Shown: positions 25,101 to 34,503, counted from the stretch's first letter. The stretch: 64,000 nt of DNA from Halomonas urumqiensis (GCF_003028575.1 NZ_PYUD01000001.1:124001-188000); one strand, 5' to 3'. Notes: generated by a model from the sequence alone, not told the origin. Translations and numbers: made by a program.

Positions 25101-28100
25101 CCTTCGATCTGGCCGACGACCTGGCGGTGGACAGCGTCACCACCGGCAACAGCGTGCTGAACAACGCCGGCCTGGCTATCGACGATGGCGCCGGCAACGT
25201 CACCAACCTGACCAACGACGGCCTGACCATCGCCGGTGGCCCGAGCATCACCGCCAGCGGCGGCATCGATGCCAACGATCAAGTGATCAGCAGTGTCGGT
25301 GCGGGTGAGGTTAGCGGCACCAGCACCGACGCCATCAACGGCAGCCAGCTGTTCGGGTCGGTCGATTCGATCAACACCGTCATCGGCGGCAATTCGGTCG
25401 TCAATGCCGACGGCACCATCACCACCAGCGACATCGGCAACACCGGCCAAGACACGGTGCACGACGCGATTGACTCGGTGAACACCGCCGCCAACGCCGG
25501 CTGGAACGTCACCGACGGCACCAACGCGGCCAACATCGGCCCTGGTGGCAACGTCACCTTCAGCGGTGATGCCAATATTGATGTGGCGCAGAGCGGGGTG
25601 GACGATGACGGCCAGATCGACATTACCCTGGCCCCCGACCTCAACGTCGACAGCGTCACCACCGGCAACAGCGTGCTGGACACCAATGGCCTGGCCATTG
25701 ACGACGGCTCGGGCAACGTCACCAACCTGACCAACGACGGCCTGACCATCACCGGTGGCCCGAGCATCACCGCCAGCGGCGGCATCGATGCCAATGATCA
25801 AGTGATCAGCAGTGTTGGTGCGGGTGAGGTCAGCGGCACCAGCACCGACGCCATCAACGGCAGCCAGCTGTTCGGGTCGGTCGATTCGATCAACACCGTC
25901 ATCGGCGGCAATTCGGTCGTCAATGCCGACGGCACCATCACCACCAGCGACATCGGCAACACCGGCCAAGACACGGTGCACGACGCGATTGACTCGGTGA
26001 ACACCGCCGCCAACGCCGGCTGGAACGTCACCGACGGCACCAACGCGGCCAACATCGGCCCCGGTGGCAACGTCACCTTCAGCGGTGATGCCAATATTGA
26101 TGTGGCGCAGAGCGGGGTGGACGATGCCGGTCAGATCGACATTACCCTGGCCCCCGACCTCAACGTCGACAGCGTCACCACCGGCAACAGCGTGCTGGAC
26201 ACCAATGGCCTGGCCATTGACGACGGCGCGGGCAATGTCGCCAGCTACGCGGCCACCGGCAGCGAGGTCACCGACGGCACCGATACCACCAGCACCACCG
26301 CCGGCGGTATCAGCGTGACCGATGGCGCCACTACCACCGATGTGACCAACGACGGCCTGACCATCGCCGGTGGCCCGAGCATCACCGCCAGCGGCGGCAT
26401 CGATGCCAATGATCAAGTGATCAGCAGTGTCGGTGCGGGTGAGGTCAGCGGCACCAGCACCGACGCCATCAACGGCAGCCAGCTGTTCGGGTCGGTCGAT
26501 TCGATCAACACCGTCATCGGCGGCAATTCGGTCGTCAATGCCGACGGCACCATCACCACCAGCGACATCGGCAACACCGGCCAAGACACGGTGCACGACG
26601 CGATTGACTCGGTGAACACCGCCGCCAACGCCGGCTGGAACGTCACCGACGGCACCACTGCGGCCAACATCGGCCCCGGTGGCAACGTCACCTTCAGCGG
26701 TGATGCCAATATTGATGTGGCGCAGAGCGGGGTGGACGATGCCGGTCAGATCGACATTACCCTGGCCCCCGACCTCAACGTCGACAGCGTCACCACCGGC
26801 AACAGCGTGCTGGACACCAATGGCCTGGCTATCGACGATGGCGCCGGCAACGTCACCAACCTGACCAACGACGGCCTGACCATTGCCGGTGGCCCGAGCA
26901 TCACCGCCAGCGGCGGCATCGATGCCAATGATCAAGTGATCAGCAGTGTCGGTGCGGGTGAAGTCAGCGGCACCAGCACCGACGCCATCAACGGCAGCCA
27001 GCTGTTCGGCTCGGTCGATTCGATCAACACCGTCATCGGCGGCAATTCGGTCGTCAATGCCGACGGCACCATCACCACCAGCGACATCGGCAACACCGGC
27101 CAAGACACGGTGCACGACGCGATTGACTCGGTGAACACCGCCGCCAACGCCGGCTGGAACGTCACCGACGGCACCACTGCGGCCAACATCGGCCCCGATG
27201 GCAACGTCACCTTCAGCGGTGATGCCAACATCGATGTGGCGCAGAGCGGGGTGGACGATGATGGCCAGATCGACATTACCCTGGCCCCCGACCTCAACGT
27301 CGACAGCGTCACCACCGGCAACAGCGTGCTGGACACCAATGGCCTGGCCATTGACGACGGCGCGGGCAACGTCACCAACCTGACCAACGACGGCCTGACC
27401 ATCACCGGTGGCCCGAGCATCACCGCCAGCGGCGGCATCGATGCCAATGATCAAGTGATCAGCAGTGTCGGCGCGGGCGACGTCAGCGGCACCAGCACCG
27501 ACGCCATCAACGGCAGCCAGCTGTTCGGGTCGGTCGATTCGATCAACACCGTCATCGGCGGCAATTCGATCGTCAATGCCGACGGCACCATCACCACCAG
27601 CGACATCGGCAACACCGGCCAAGACACGGTGCACGACGCGATTGACTCGGTGAACACCGCCGCCAACGCCGGCTGGAACGTCACCGACGGCACCAACGCG
27701 GCCAACATCGGCCCCGGTGGCAACGTCACCTTCAGCGGTGATGCCAATATTGATGTGGCGCAGAGCGGGGTGGACGATGACGGCCAGATCGACATTACCC
27801 TGGCCCCCGACCTCAACGTCGACAGCGTCACCACCGGCAACAGCACGCTGAACAATGACGGCCTGACGATCGTTGGCGGTCCCAGCATCACCAATAGTGG
27901 TGGCATCGATGCCGGCAACCAGGTGATCAGCAATGTCGCGGGCCCGGTGAATGGGGGTGATGCGGTCAACCTGACTTACTTCAATGAGAACCGCACGCGC
28001 TACTACAGCGTCAACGATGGCAATACCGCGAGGGACAACTTCGAGAACGATGGTGCCACTGGGCTGTTCTCGATGGCCACCGGCATTGGCGCCCGTGCCA

Positions 28101-30445
28101 TGAGCGAGGATGCTGTGGCGCTGGGCCGCGACTCGGAGTCGATGATTCTCGGCAGTGTGGCGTTGGGCAGTGACTCTGTGGCCAGCCGTGCCACGGCGCC
28201 GACTTCGGGTACGCTGCCGGCGGGGTCGGCGGCAATTACCTTCAATACCACCGATCGAGATCTGATGGGCGCGATATCGGTGGGGCATGACTCCGCCTAT
28301 CGCCAAGTGACCAACGTCGCCGACGGTACGCAGTCTCAGGATGCGGTCACCATTCGCCAGTTACAGGGCGCCATCGGTTCGGCTTCGGTGACGGATACGC
28401 GTTACTTCCATGCCAATTCCACTGCAGGGGACTCCCTGGCGGTGGGGCAGGAGTCGATCGCCGTGGGTCCGTTGACTATCGTCAATGGCGACAACGGGAT
28501 CGGCATGGGCAATCAGGCGCTGGTGGAAGCAACCGCCCCTGGCGGCATGGCGCTCGGGCAACAGGCCACTGTTACCCTCGCCGATGCGGTCGCGATGGGC
28601 ACCCAGGCTTCCGCCACGGGGGAGCAGGCCCTGGCATTGGGCGCTGGCGCAACGGCTGGTCAGGCGGGAAGTATCGCCCTGGGGGGCAACAGTGTCACTC
28701 AGGCGGCACAGGCGACCAGCGGTGTAACGCTTCAGGGGGTAACCTACAGCTTCGCCGGCCAGAACCCGTTCGCGACGCTGAGTATCGGCGACGATGGGCT
28801 GGAAAGGACCGTGACCAATATGGCGGCGGGCCGCATCGAGGCCGACAGCACCGATGGCATCAATGGCTCGCAGTTGTATACCACCAACCTGGTGCTCGAG
28901 GAGTTGGGTGATGCTTTCACCCTGGTCAGTGGCGATACCAGCGAGACCTTCACCGAGACTAACGGGACCGGTATCCGCTATGTCCGTACCAATGAGAGCG
29001 GGATTGACGAGAGCGATGCTTTCGCACAAGCGCCGCGTGCCACGGCGGTAGGCTATGAGGCGCTTGCCTCGGCGGATGAGAGCCTCGCCATGGGGTATCG
29101 CGCGGTGGCATCGCATCAGGGTAGCGTGGCGCTGGGTGCTGGTGCCCAGACCAGTGCCGCGGTGGGTACGCAGTCTGTCACCATCGCCGGGCGAACCTAT
29201 CAATTCGCGGGCACGCAGCCGGTGGCCACGGTCAGTGTCGGTAGCACCGGTGCCGAGCGAACCATCACCCATGTGGCGGCCGGGCGGCTGTCGCCGAACA
29301 GCACCGATGCGGTAAATGGCAGTCAGTTGCATGCCACCAACCAGGCGGTGAATGCCGTCGAAGGCAGGATCGATGGTGTCGAGGGTGACGTCAGCCAGCT
29401 CGGCGACCGCGTGACCCTCGTCGAGGGCGATGTGGCCAACCTGGGAGACAATGTCGACGCGCTGAATGATCAGGCGGTGAAGTACGACACCAATGAGGAT
29501 GGAAGCGTCGATTACGAGACCATCACGCTGGCGGGAGATGCCGGTACCACCATCACCAATGTGGCCGATGGCGATATCAGCGAGAACAGTGTCGACGCCG
29601 TCAACGGCGGGCAGCTTTGGGATCTACAGGACCAGGTCACCAATATCGAGCAAGGCGGATCGAAGTATTTCAGCGCCAATAGCGATGGGCCGGCGGCCGA
29701 AGCACAGGGCGGGGACAGCATCGCCATGGGCTCCGGCAGTGTGGCTCAGGGAGATCGTAGTGTTGCCGCAGGCGACGGGGCGCGGGCCGAGGTGGAAGGC
29801 GGTGTCGCCTTGGGTGCCGATTCCGTCGCCGACCGTGAAGGCATGAATGGCCAGCGCGAACGCTTCTCCGATGTTGAAGTCGCCTCGAGCCAGGGTGCGG
29901 TTTCCGTGGGCAGCCAGGGCAACGAACGCCAGATCACCAACGTCGCGGGGGGCACCGAAGCCACCGATGCGGTCAATGTGCGGCAGTTGGAGTCGGTGCA
30001 GGCCGGGGCGGTGAACTATGACCGCAACGAGGATGGCAGTGTCGATTACAGCTCGGTCACGCTTGGCCGGGAAGGCACGCCGACTCGTATGCGTAATGTC
30101 GCGCCGGGTGTCGATGCCACCGATGCCGCCAATGTGGGCCAGCTTCAAGAGTTGGGCCAGCGTTTCGCGAGCGAACTCGATGGTGTTAATGGCCGAATCG
30201 ATCGCGTCGAACGTAATGCCAATGCCGGTGCGGCGAGTGCCATTGCCGCGGCTTCGGTGCCTCAGGCGTTCATGCCCGGCAAGAGCATGGTGTCGGTGGG
30301 TGCCGGCACCTACAGCGGGGAATCCGCGGTGTCCGTGGGTGTCTCGCGTCTTTCGGACAATGGCCGTTGGGTGATCAAGCTGAATGCCACGGGCGATAGT
30401 CAGAGCAATTTCGGTGCCGGGGTGGGTGCCGGATGGCACTGGTAA
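22157..30445 (+). CDS. Giant trimeric autotransporter adhesin (YadA/Hia type)
   Basis: A 2,762-residue type Vc secreted surface adhesin. The GTG start at 22157 follows GGAG and AAGG. The N-terminus is an extended signal peptide region (MNRVFRLVWNRTLRRLVVAS), and a hydrophobic core ends near AEAQS at about 73. Residues 90-700 hold YadA-like head repeats (AIAIG / SVALG type). Neck motifs follow (TDAVNVAQLQAL), then a very repetitive stalk with five near-identical 173-residue units (about 1019-1895). A second head and neck section lies at 1930-2600, and a YadA-type membrane anchor in the last 70 residues ends GAGVGAGWHW. It should trimerise and mediate attachment or autoagglutination. A TpgA-like gene follows 14 bp later. 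Confidence 0.95.
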   Translation: MNRVFRLVWNRTLRRLVVASEAARASRKSAGQSGCVGLVGLESSPVGSSLRLMPSTLVLAMAWAMAPMNAEAQSYSAGGGSANVCPGGTWSFYGNPGVAAFYDDTDVDCAIAIGDGAGTISNSGNSHGLIAIGAGSTAESTGTWGAVALGTNAYAVNSGVAIGAHSISSGGSAFAVGRQSAAEGQYSLALGRVSYAQGAASMAIGVNSNAQGARAIAIGGRNESGDYDAATQTRANGTDAIAIGGGASRGAQAQANNTIAIGQTATSSGVFDVALGFEATAASGLGTRGAIALGDQTLASGQQAAAIGSRARVTASQGIAIGNDTSAIGYAAVAIGGDDLDGADSTFVDFIADKGWLYQQNDDSIDPLTGTGTPSGFLKSQARELGSTVVGTSSVAYAVGSTVVGTASLAEGEFSTAIGTMNHAEGQRSLAIGAESYAAGIRSMATGSGATASADFSMAVGNFSEATGRNSAAVGNSSDALGVGASAFGNFAIADGASATALGGGGVQGSFQGAQATADGATAIGGNTVRGALAEGVNSIAVGGESTAGGVDAIAIGTGATASGDQSISIGLGNQVSGTGSGAVGDPNIINGSGSYALGNDNTIDADEAGTFGNDNVLGATATGSRIIGNSNGDAITPIAAADAFILGNDANVTVDGGVAIGSGTLADTDSGVAGYDPLSGAPSTDIGSTWLSTASAISVGDAANDLTRQITGVAAGAAETDAVNVAQLQALGDTPLTFAGDSGTDVERQLGETLNINGGATGTLTSGNIGVVGDGTDTLEIQLAENVDLGAAGSVTTGNSTLDNDGLAIDDGVGNVTNVTATGTEVDDGTGNVASYAATGSEVTDGTNTTTTTAADTTYDDGAGNTSVASADGISVTDGITTTDVTSDGLTISGGPSVTTGGIDAGSQVISNVSDGVADNDAVNVSQLDAVETIANTGWNLTAEGVNGTNVAPGDTVDLSNTDGNLVIAKNAADGAQEDVTFDLADDLAVDSVTTGNSVLNNAGLAIDDGAGNVTNLTNDGLTIAGGPSITASGGIDANDQVISSVGAGEVSGTSTDAINGSQLFGSVDSINTVIGGNSVVNADGTITTSDIGNTGQDTVHDAIDSVNTAANAGWNVTDGTNAANIGPGGNVTFSGDANIDVAQSGVDDDGQIDITLAPDLNVDSVTTGNSVLDTNGLAIDDGSGNVTNLTNDGLTITGGPSITASGGIDANDQVISSVGAGEVSGTSTDAINGSQLFGSVDSINTVIGGNSVVNADGTITTSDIGNTGQDTVHDAIDSVNTAANAGWNVTDGTNAANIGPGGNVTFSGDANIDVAQSGVDDAGQIDITLAPDLNVDSVTTGNSVLDTNGLAIDDGAGNVASYAATGSEVTDGTDTTSTTAGGISVTDGATTTDVTNDGLTIAGGPSITASGGIDANDQVISSVGAGEVSGTSTDAINGSQLFGSVDSINTVIGGNSVVNADGTITTSDIGNTGQDTVHDAIDSVNTAANAGWNVTDGTTAANIGPGGNVTFSGDANIDVAQSGVDDAGQIDITLAPDLNVDSVTTGNSVLDTNGLAIDDGAGNVTNLTNDGLTIAGGPSITASGGIDANDQVISSVGAGEVSGTSTDAINGSQLFGSVDSINTVIGGNSVVNADGTITTSDIGNTGQDTVHDAIDSVNTAANAGWNVTDGTTAANIGPDGNVTFSGDANIDVAQSGVDDDGQIDITLAPDLNVDSVTTGNSVLDTNGLAIDDGAGNVTNLTNDGLTITGGPSITASGGIDANDQVISSVGAGDVSGTSTDAINGSQLFGSVDSINTVIGGNSIVNADGTITTSDIGNTGQDTVHDAIDSVNTAANAGWNVTDGTNAANIGPGGNVTFSGDANIDVAQSGVDDDGQIDITLAPDLNVDSVTTGNSTLNNDGLTIVGGPSITNSGGIDAGNQVISNVAGPVNGGDAVNLTYFNENRTRYYSVNDGNTARDNFENDGATGLFSMATGIGARAMSEDAVALGRDSESMILGSVALGSDSVASRATAPTSGTLPAGSAAITFNTTDRDLMGAISVGHDSAYRQVTNVADGTQSQDAVTIRQLQGAIGSASVTDTRYFHANSTAGDSLAVGQESIAVGPLTIVNGDNGIGMGNQALVEATAPGGMALGQQATVTLADAVAMGTQASATGEQALALGAGATAGQAGSIALGGNSVTQAAQATSGVTLQGVTYSFAGQNPFATLSIGDDGLERTVTNMAAGRIEADSTDGINGSQLYTTNLVLEELGDAFTLVSGDTSETFTETNGTGIRYVRTNESGIDESDAFAQAPRATAVGYEALASADESLAMGYRAVASHQGSVALGAGAQTSAAVGTQSVTIAGRTYQFAGTQPVATVSVGSTGAERTITHVAAGRLSPNSTDAVNGSQLHATNQAVNAVEGRIDGVEGDVSQLGDRVTLVEGDVANLGDNVDALNDQAVKYDTNEDGSVDYETITLAGDAGTTITNVADGDISENSVDAVNGGQLWDLQDQVTNIEQGGSKYFSANSDGPAAEAQGGDSIAMGSGSVAQGDRSVAAGDGARAEVEGGVALGADSVADREGMNGQRERFSDVEVASSQGAVSVGSQGNERQITNVAGGTEATDAVNVRQLESVQAGAVNYDRNEDGSVDYSSVTLGREGTPTRMRNVAPGVDATDAANVGQLQELGQRFASELDGVNGRIDRVERNANAGAASAIAAASVPQAFMPGKSMVSVGAGTYSGESAVSVGVSRLSDNGRWVIKLNATGDSQSNFGAGVGAGWHW
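25212..27842. repeat. Array of five 519-bp tandem repeats inside the adhesin gene
   Basis: The marker CCAACGACGG recurs at 25212, 25731, 26346, 26865 and 27384. Spacing is 519 bp except 615 bp between the second and third, where a 96-bp segment (about 26229-26324) is inserted. The units are nearly identical at DNA level, including synonymous positions. The inserted segment resembles stalk sequence at about 24655-24820. Confidence 0.95.
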
Positions 30446-30459
30446 GGAGAATCCGAGTG

Positions 30460-31317
30460 ATGAACATGCGTGATGCAAGGGGCTGGCAGGCCCCTACGAT
30501 TGCGGCCCTCATGGCGCTTGCTGTCGCCTTGTCAGGCTGTGCGGGATCGTCATCTTCCTTGGTGGGCGAAGGGGCACCTGACGATGGGTTTCCGGATATC
30601 GAAGGCAACTGGCATGGGGAAGGGAAGTTCGTCGACCCCGATGCTGTCATGCGAGTGTCAAGAGGGCAGAACAAGGACCAGGTTCGGCAACTGCTCGACA
30701 GTCCGCATTTCAGCGAAGGGTTCTTTGGGGTGCGGGAGTGGGACTATGTCTTCAATTTCTATACGGGCAATGTCTATACGGGCAATGACCGGGAATACAT
30801 CACTTGCCAGTACAAGGTCGTGTTCGACGATGAGATGCGTGTGGATGAAACGCGTTGGCGTACCCCTCAGTGCCCCGCCTTGCTGGTACCCATCGAAGTG
30901 GAGAAGCTGAACGAGCGGGAAGAACGTGTCCAGCAACTCACGCTTGCCTCCGACGTACTGTTTTCTTTCAACAGCGATGAACTGGAACTCGAAGGGCGAA
31001 GGGCACTGGATAGGGTGGCCGAAATACTGGATCGGGACTTCGATCAGCCGTCGATCTCCGTGATGGGCCACACCGACCGCCTGGGCGATGATGACTACAA
31101 CCTGGGGTTGTCCCGGTCGCGTGCACAAGTCGTGTCTGCCTATCTGGTCGCTCAGGGGGTAGAGGCATCCACCATCACATCAGAGGGTAAAGGCGATGCT
31201 GAGCCAGTCGTCGAGTGTTCGGGTGTCAGGGTGACGTCGGCGTTGACGGAATGCCTCCAGCCCAACAGGCGAGTCGACATCGAAGTCACTGAAGGGGCAG
31301 AACCTTCACCGCCCTGA
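30460..31317 (+). CDS. tpgA: TpgA-like lipoprotein: BamE-like plus OmpA-like domains
   Basis: A 285-residue lipoprotein with lipobox LSGC (hydrophobic core ALMALAVALSGC). A BamE/SmpA-like region follows at about 60-145 (VSRGQNKDQVRQLL, REWDYVFNFYTG), then an OmpA C-terminal peptidoglycan-binding domain at about 160-275 (VLFSFNSDELELEG, VMGHTDRLGDDDYNLGLSRS). The same domain pair defines TpgA, which in Acinetobacter pairs with the trimeric autotransporter AtaA and anchors it to peptidoglycan. The position 14 bp after the adhesin supports the same role. The start is ATG 30460; GTG 30457 has slightly better spacing from AAGGAG. Confidence 0.85.
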   Translation: MNMRDARGWQAPTIAALMALAVALSGCAGSSSSLVGEGAPDDGFPDIEGNWHGEGKFVDPDAVMRVSRGQNKDQVRQLLDSPHFSEGFFGVREWDYVFNFYTGNVYTGNDREYITCQYKVVFDDEMRVDETRWRTPQCPALLVPIEVEKLNEREERVQQLTLASDVLFSFNSDELELEGRRALDRVAEILDRDFDQPSISVMGHTDRLGDDDYNLGLSRSRAQVVSAYLVAQGVEASTITSEGKGDAEPVVECSGVRVTSALTECLQPNRRVDIEVTEGAEPSPP

Positions 31318-31400
31318 CACCGGCTCGATGATGTGTCGAGAGTCAAGCGAGTAAGCATCAGCATCGCGTACATTGGAGCAAAGCGAAAAGGGGTCTGATC

Positions 31401-31766
31401 ATGATCAACTATGGCCATATAGTGACATTTGGAGTGTCGGTGATAGCCGCGGTAGGCATTTCACTCGCGAGCCTGGGAGGCTTCGCTGAAGCCGACCAGC
31501 ACGAAGCGCCGGCCCAGAGCTCCATCGATCAAAGCCAAGTGTGTGTCGCCAACAGTGATCAACAGGCGCTGGATTGTCCAGAGGGTGCCTTGTTCATGGC
31601 AAGGTTGAGCCAGCAGGAGGGTGAACTGAACACCTTGATGATGGAGAACCGCCTGTTGAACACCATGGCACTCTACTGTGATATCGAGCACCCCATCCAC
31701 CAGACCAAGGCCGGAGTGCTCTGCATACTGACCCATGAGCGTATCTCTACGCCTGAAGAGGAGTAG
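31401..31766 (+). CDS. Small exported protein of unknown function
   Basis: A 121-residue protein. ATG 31401 follows AAAGGGG. A hydrophobic N-terminus (IVTFGVSVIAAVGISLASLG) looks like a signal peptide ending near FAEAD. The mature part has four cysteines (QVCVAN, LDCPEG, LYCDIE, VLCILT) that could form two disulfides, and a short heptad-like helix between them (SQQEGELNTLMMENRLLNTM). I recognise no family. It lies between the TpgA-like and Sel1 genes on the same strand and may serve the adhesin system. Confidence 0.7.
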   Translation: MINYGHIVTFGVSVIAAVGISLASLGGFAEADQHEAPAQSSIDQSQVCVANSDQQALDCPEGALFMARLSQQEGELNTLMMENRLLNTMALYCDIEHPIHQTKAGVLCILTHERISTPEEE

Positions 31767-31827
31767 AAAGAGGTTTGAGCGCATGGGGTCGACACAAAGT
31801 CCATGGAGATGGCGACAAGGTGGCATC

Positions 31828-32835
31828 ATGACGTTTGCGGATGTTTCATCCATCGAGCCGCGCTCGCCTGTCAGACAGCCAGCCCTCCGGTTATCTGCTG
31901 GGCGAGTAGGTGGGTGGCGCCATTGCGCCTATGGCGTGTTGGCGTGGCTGTCGCTGTCCGTACCAGCCGTGCAAGCGGATTTCGAGGCCGGAATGAACGC
32001 CTTCCAGGAACAGCGCTATGCATCGGCCATTCACGAGTGGCGGGATCCAGCGGAGCGTGGGGACCCCGAAGCCCAGTTCGCGTTGGGCAGGATGTACGAG
32101 CAGGGTCTCGGGGTTCGTGAAAACCTGGAGGAAGCAGGCAAGTGGTTTCGTCTTGCGGCGGAGAGCGGTAACACGTTCGCGCAGGTGAGGTTGGGACAGC
32201 TTTATCTCGCTGGGCGTCTGGAGGGGAAGCCCGAGGATGCCATTCAGTGGTTGAGCCAGGCGGCGGAAGCGGGCGATGACGTCGCTCAATTCCAGCTGGG
32301 GCTGCTTTACCTGGAAGGCTCGGGTGTCTCAGTCGATGAACGCGAGGCGGCGCGATGGCTCGAGGTGGCGGCTGAGCAAGGCCATACGGGAGCGCAGAAC
32401 AATATTGGCAGCCTGTATGAGGCGGGGCGCGGTGTCGTGCAAAGCGACACTCGCGCCATCGAATGGTATGAGAAGGCTGCACTGCAAGGCGATAGCCTGG
32501 CCCAGAACAACCTGGGAGCGATGCATGCCAGGGGGCGTGGCACCGAGCGAAATCATGCTTGGGCGGTCTTCTGGTTTGCCATGTCGGCTCAGGCGGGCAA
32601 TCAACAGGCTAGAGACAATCTGGAGACAAGCCTGGAGCATCTCGAGGCACGTGCCATCGCCGGAAGCCGAGTGAACATCAGGGCGGCTGCTGGTACGGAC
32701 AGCCAAATCCTCACCACCATGGATCGAGGGGAAGACGTCAAGGAGTTGGGGAGTGTGGACGGATGGAGCCAGATTTACCTGGAGGTCGAAGGTACTCCAA
32801 CGCTTGGCTGGGTGTCGTCGAATTTGCTCGACTAA
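31828..32835 (+). CDS. Sel1-repeat protein with C-terminal SH3-like domain
   Basis: About 335 residues. The start is taken at ATG 31828 (AAGGTGG site); ATG 31783 is an alternative. A membrane or signal segment (YGVLAWLSLSVPAVQA) precedes five to six Sel1-type repeats (for example AQFALGRMYEQGLGVREN, AQFQLGLLYLEGSGVS, AQNNIGSLYEAGRGV). The C-terminus is a bacterial SH3-like domain (RVNIRAAAGTDSQILTTMDR to LGWVSSNLLD). Sel1 proteins are periplasmic or exported adaptors, and SH3 domains often bind cell wall peptides. The upstream frame overlaps the previous gene, consistent with co-transcription. The specific role is unknown. Confidence 0.82.
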   Translation: MTFADVSSIEPRSPVRQPALRLSAGRVGGWRHCAYGVLAWLSLSVPAVQADFEAGMNAFQEQRYASAIHEWRDPAERGDPEAQFALGRMYEQGLGVRENLEEAGKWFRLAAESGNTFAQVRLGQLYLAGRLEGKPEDAIQWLSQAAEAGDDVAQFQLGLLYLEGSGVSVDEREAARWLEVAAEQGHTGAQNNIGSLYEAGRGVVQSDTRAIEWYEKAALQGDSLAQNNLGAMHARGRGTERNHAWAVFWFAMSAQAGNQQARDNLETSLEHLEARAIAGSRVNIRAAAGTDSQILTTMDRGEDVKELGSVDGWSQIYLEVEGTPTLGWVSSNLLD

Positions 32836-33225
32836 CCAGTGAGTGGTCGAACTTATTTTGATGGATGTATTTTATTGTGACTGCTTTATTAGATTAAAAA
32901 AATAAAAGGTAATAACGCATTGATCGACTTGGGTTCGTTTATACGGCCTGAATTAATTAAGCTTAAAGCATCAGAAGGCCTTCCTTGGCCGGGCAGTCTT
33001 GATGCACATTCCGCTGTCCATGCGGAATCGGACACATCCTGGTGTCGTGCCTGTGTCACGTCCTTGATGTTGGCAAGGCAGGATTCTAAGGGTTAGTTGA
33101 TTTTCCACAAGCGGACAAGTATAAAATTTAGTGAATTATGTGCTGGAGAATCAATCCCATGGTGGTATTTGCGGCAATGTAAAATATCATGGTTTTTTGA
33201 GACATTGCCTATAGGGGGGTAAGCC
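32836..33225. other. AT-rich promoter region of the LysM-FecR gene
   Basis: A 390-bp gap with low GC content. It holds a good sigma-70 promoter (33097-33125) and a hairpin ATTCCGC / GCGGAAT with a 7-nt loop (33008-33028). No terminator with a T tract is visible after the Sel1 gene, and no coding frame is seen. Confidence 0.6.
33097..33125 (+). promoter_or_regulatory. Sigma-70 promoter for the LysM-FecR / CHASE2 operon
   Basis: TTGATT and TATAAA are separated by exactly 17 bp. The predicted start is near 33132, giving a leader of about 95 nt before the ATG at 33226. Confidence 0.65.
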
Positions 33226-34503
33226 ATGGATTGCATCGCAAGGAGCGTGCTCACACTGGCAATGAGTGTTGGGGTCTTGGCGGGCATGGTCCACGCACAA
33301 CCATCGACTGAACCATCCGACTCTGCCACCCTTTACCACAAGGTACTGCCGGGAGACACGCTTTGGGGCATTTCCGAAACCTATTTTGGTGAGTCATCCT
33401 CATGGCCTTTGCTCCAGGATATCAACGCGGTGGATGAACCGCGTCACCTTCAGCCAGGCCAGATGATAGACCTCGGCGAAGTCGATCCCTTTCCCGTCAC
33501 GGTCGCTCATCTCTCGGGAGAGGCCTGGCTGATTCGGGAGGGAGAGGCCGACCCCTTGGTGCATGGTCAAACCATCCATAACGGGGATACCCTGGAGACG
33601 GGCGGCAACGCGTTCGTGACGTTGATGATGAACGATGCGTCACGTGTCGTGTTGCCGTCGAAATCGCGCGTCACACTGGCAAGCGATGACGAAAACGGCC
33701 TGAGCGTCCAACTGCTGGAAGGGGAGGTGGAGTCGCTGGTTCCCAAGCGCCGATTGCCCCGTCAGCGCTTTGAGGTGACCACACCATTGGGCGTCATTGG
33801 GGTGCGTGGCACGCACTTTCGCGTTAACCATACGCCATCGCGTTCGCTAGGAAGTGTGCTCGAGGGAAGGATCAACTCATCGACGCAAGGCTCGGCGTCA
33901 GCTCGCTTGGTGGATGCCGGTCAAGGTGTGCTAATCGACGCTCAGGGTGGCCAGAATGTCGTCGATCTACTGGAGGCGCCACAGCGCTTGGACATTGTCA
34001 GCCAACGGAAAGATCTATTGCTGGAGTTGGCGTCGGTCGATGGTGCAGCGTCTTATCGCGTCCAGCTCTCGCAAGACCCCGGTTTCCTGACCATTAGCCG
34101 TGAAGCCTATGTGGCAGATGACGAGCTCAGATTGGTCGATGTCGATGAAGGCTTCTACCATGTTCGAGCTTCCGCCCTAGATGAGCAGGGGCTGGAAGGC
34201 CGCTACCTCACGCGAATCATCTATCATCGCCCCACCCAGGTCATGGCCCGCGAGCTGGACGGTGACAGTTGGTCGTTCGATTGGGCATCGTCGCCTGATG
34301 TTCAGTATCGCTTGCAGCTTTCCGCGGACCCCGCACACCGCCATGAACTGGTAGCGGTGCAGACCGACGAATCCGGGCCTGTGCGCTTGAACCGTCTACC
34401 GGCGGGTACCCTGTATTGGAAACTGGAGTCATGGCGTGAAGATGACGACGTTGAGCCGACACGACTTCTCGATTCGGGCAGTGTGAATGTCGACCCTCGC
34501 TAG
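33226..34503 (+). CDS. Exported LysM-FecR domain protein
   Basis: A 425-residue periplasmic protein with a signal peptide (LTLAMSVGVLAGMVHAQ). A LysM domain follows at about 36-85 (YHKVLPGDTLWGISETYFG), which should bind peptidoglycan. A FecR domain covers about 105-250 (GDTLETGGNAFVTLMMNDAS, TTPLGVIGVRGTHFRV). Two fibronectin-like repeats lie after residue 260 (ASYRVQLSQDPGF, VQYRLQLSADPAH). ATG 33226 has a GGGGGG site. The 3' end overlaps the CHASE2 kinase gene by 17 bp. LysM-FecR proteins are known neighbours of CHASE2 adenylate cyclases and kinases, so it probably works as the periplasmic partner of that sensor (inference). Confidence 0.85.
   Translation: MDCIARSVLTLAMSVGVLAGMVHAQPSTEPSDSATLYHKVLPGDTLWGISETYFGESSSWPLLQDINAVDEPRHLQPGQMIDLGEVDPFPVTVAHLSGEAWLIREGEADPLVHGQTIHNGDTLETGGNAFVTLMMNDASRVVLPSKSRVTLASDDENGLSVQLLEGEVESLVPKRRLPRQRFEVTTPLGVIGVRGTHFRVNHTPSRSLGSVLEGRINSSTQGSASARLVDAGQGVLIDAQGGQNVVDLLEAPQRLDIVSQRKDLLLELASVDGAASYRVQLSQDPGFLTISREAYVADDELRLVDVDEGFYHVRASALDEQGLEGRYLTRIIYHRPTQVMARELDGDSWSFDWASSPDVQYRLQLSADPAHRHELVAVQTDESGPVRLNRLPAGTLYWKLESWREDDDVEPTRLLDSGSVNVDPR

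Noticed and set aside
23513..28306. A 1,597-codon open frame on the minus strand inside the adhesin gene
   Set aside because: It is antisense to a repetitive GC-rich coding region whose codon pattern lacks antisense stops. The adhesin on the plus strand has clear domains and a start; the antisense product has only mirrored repeats.
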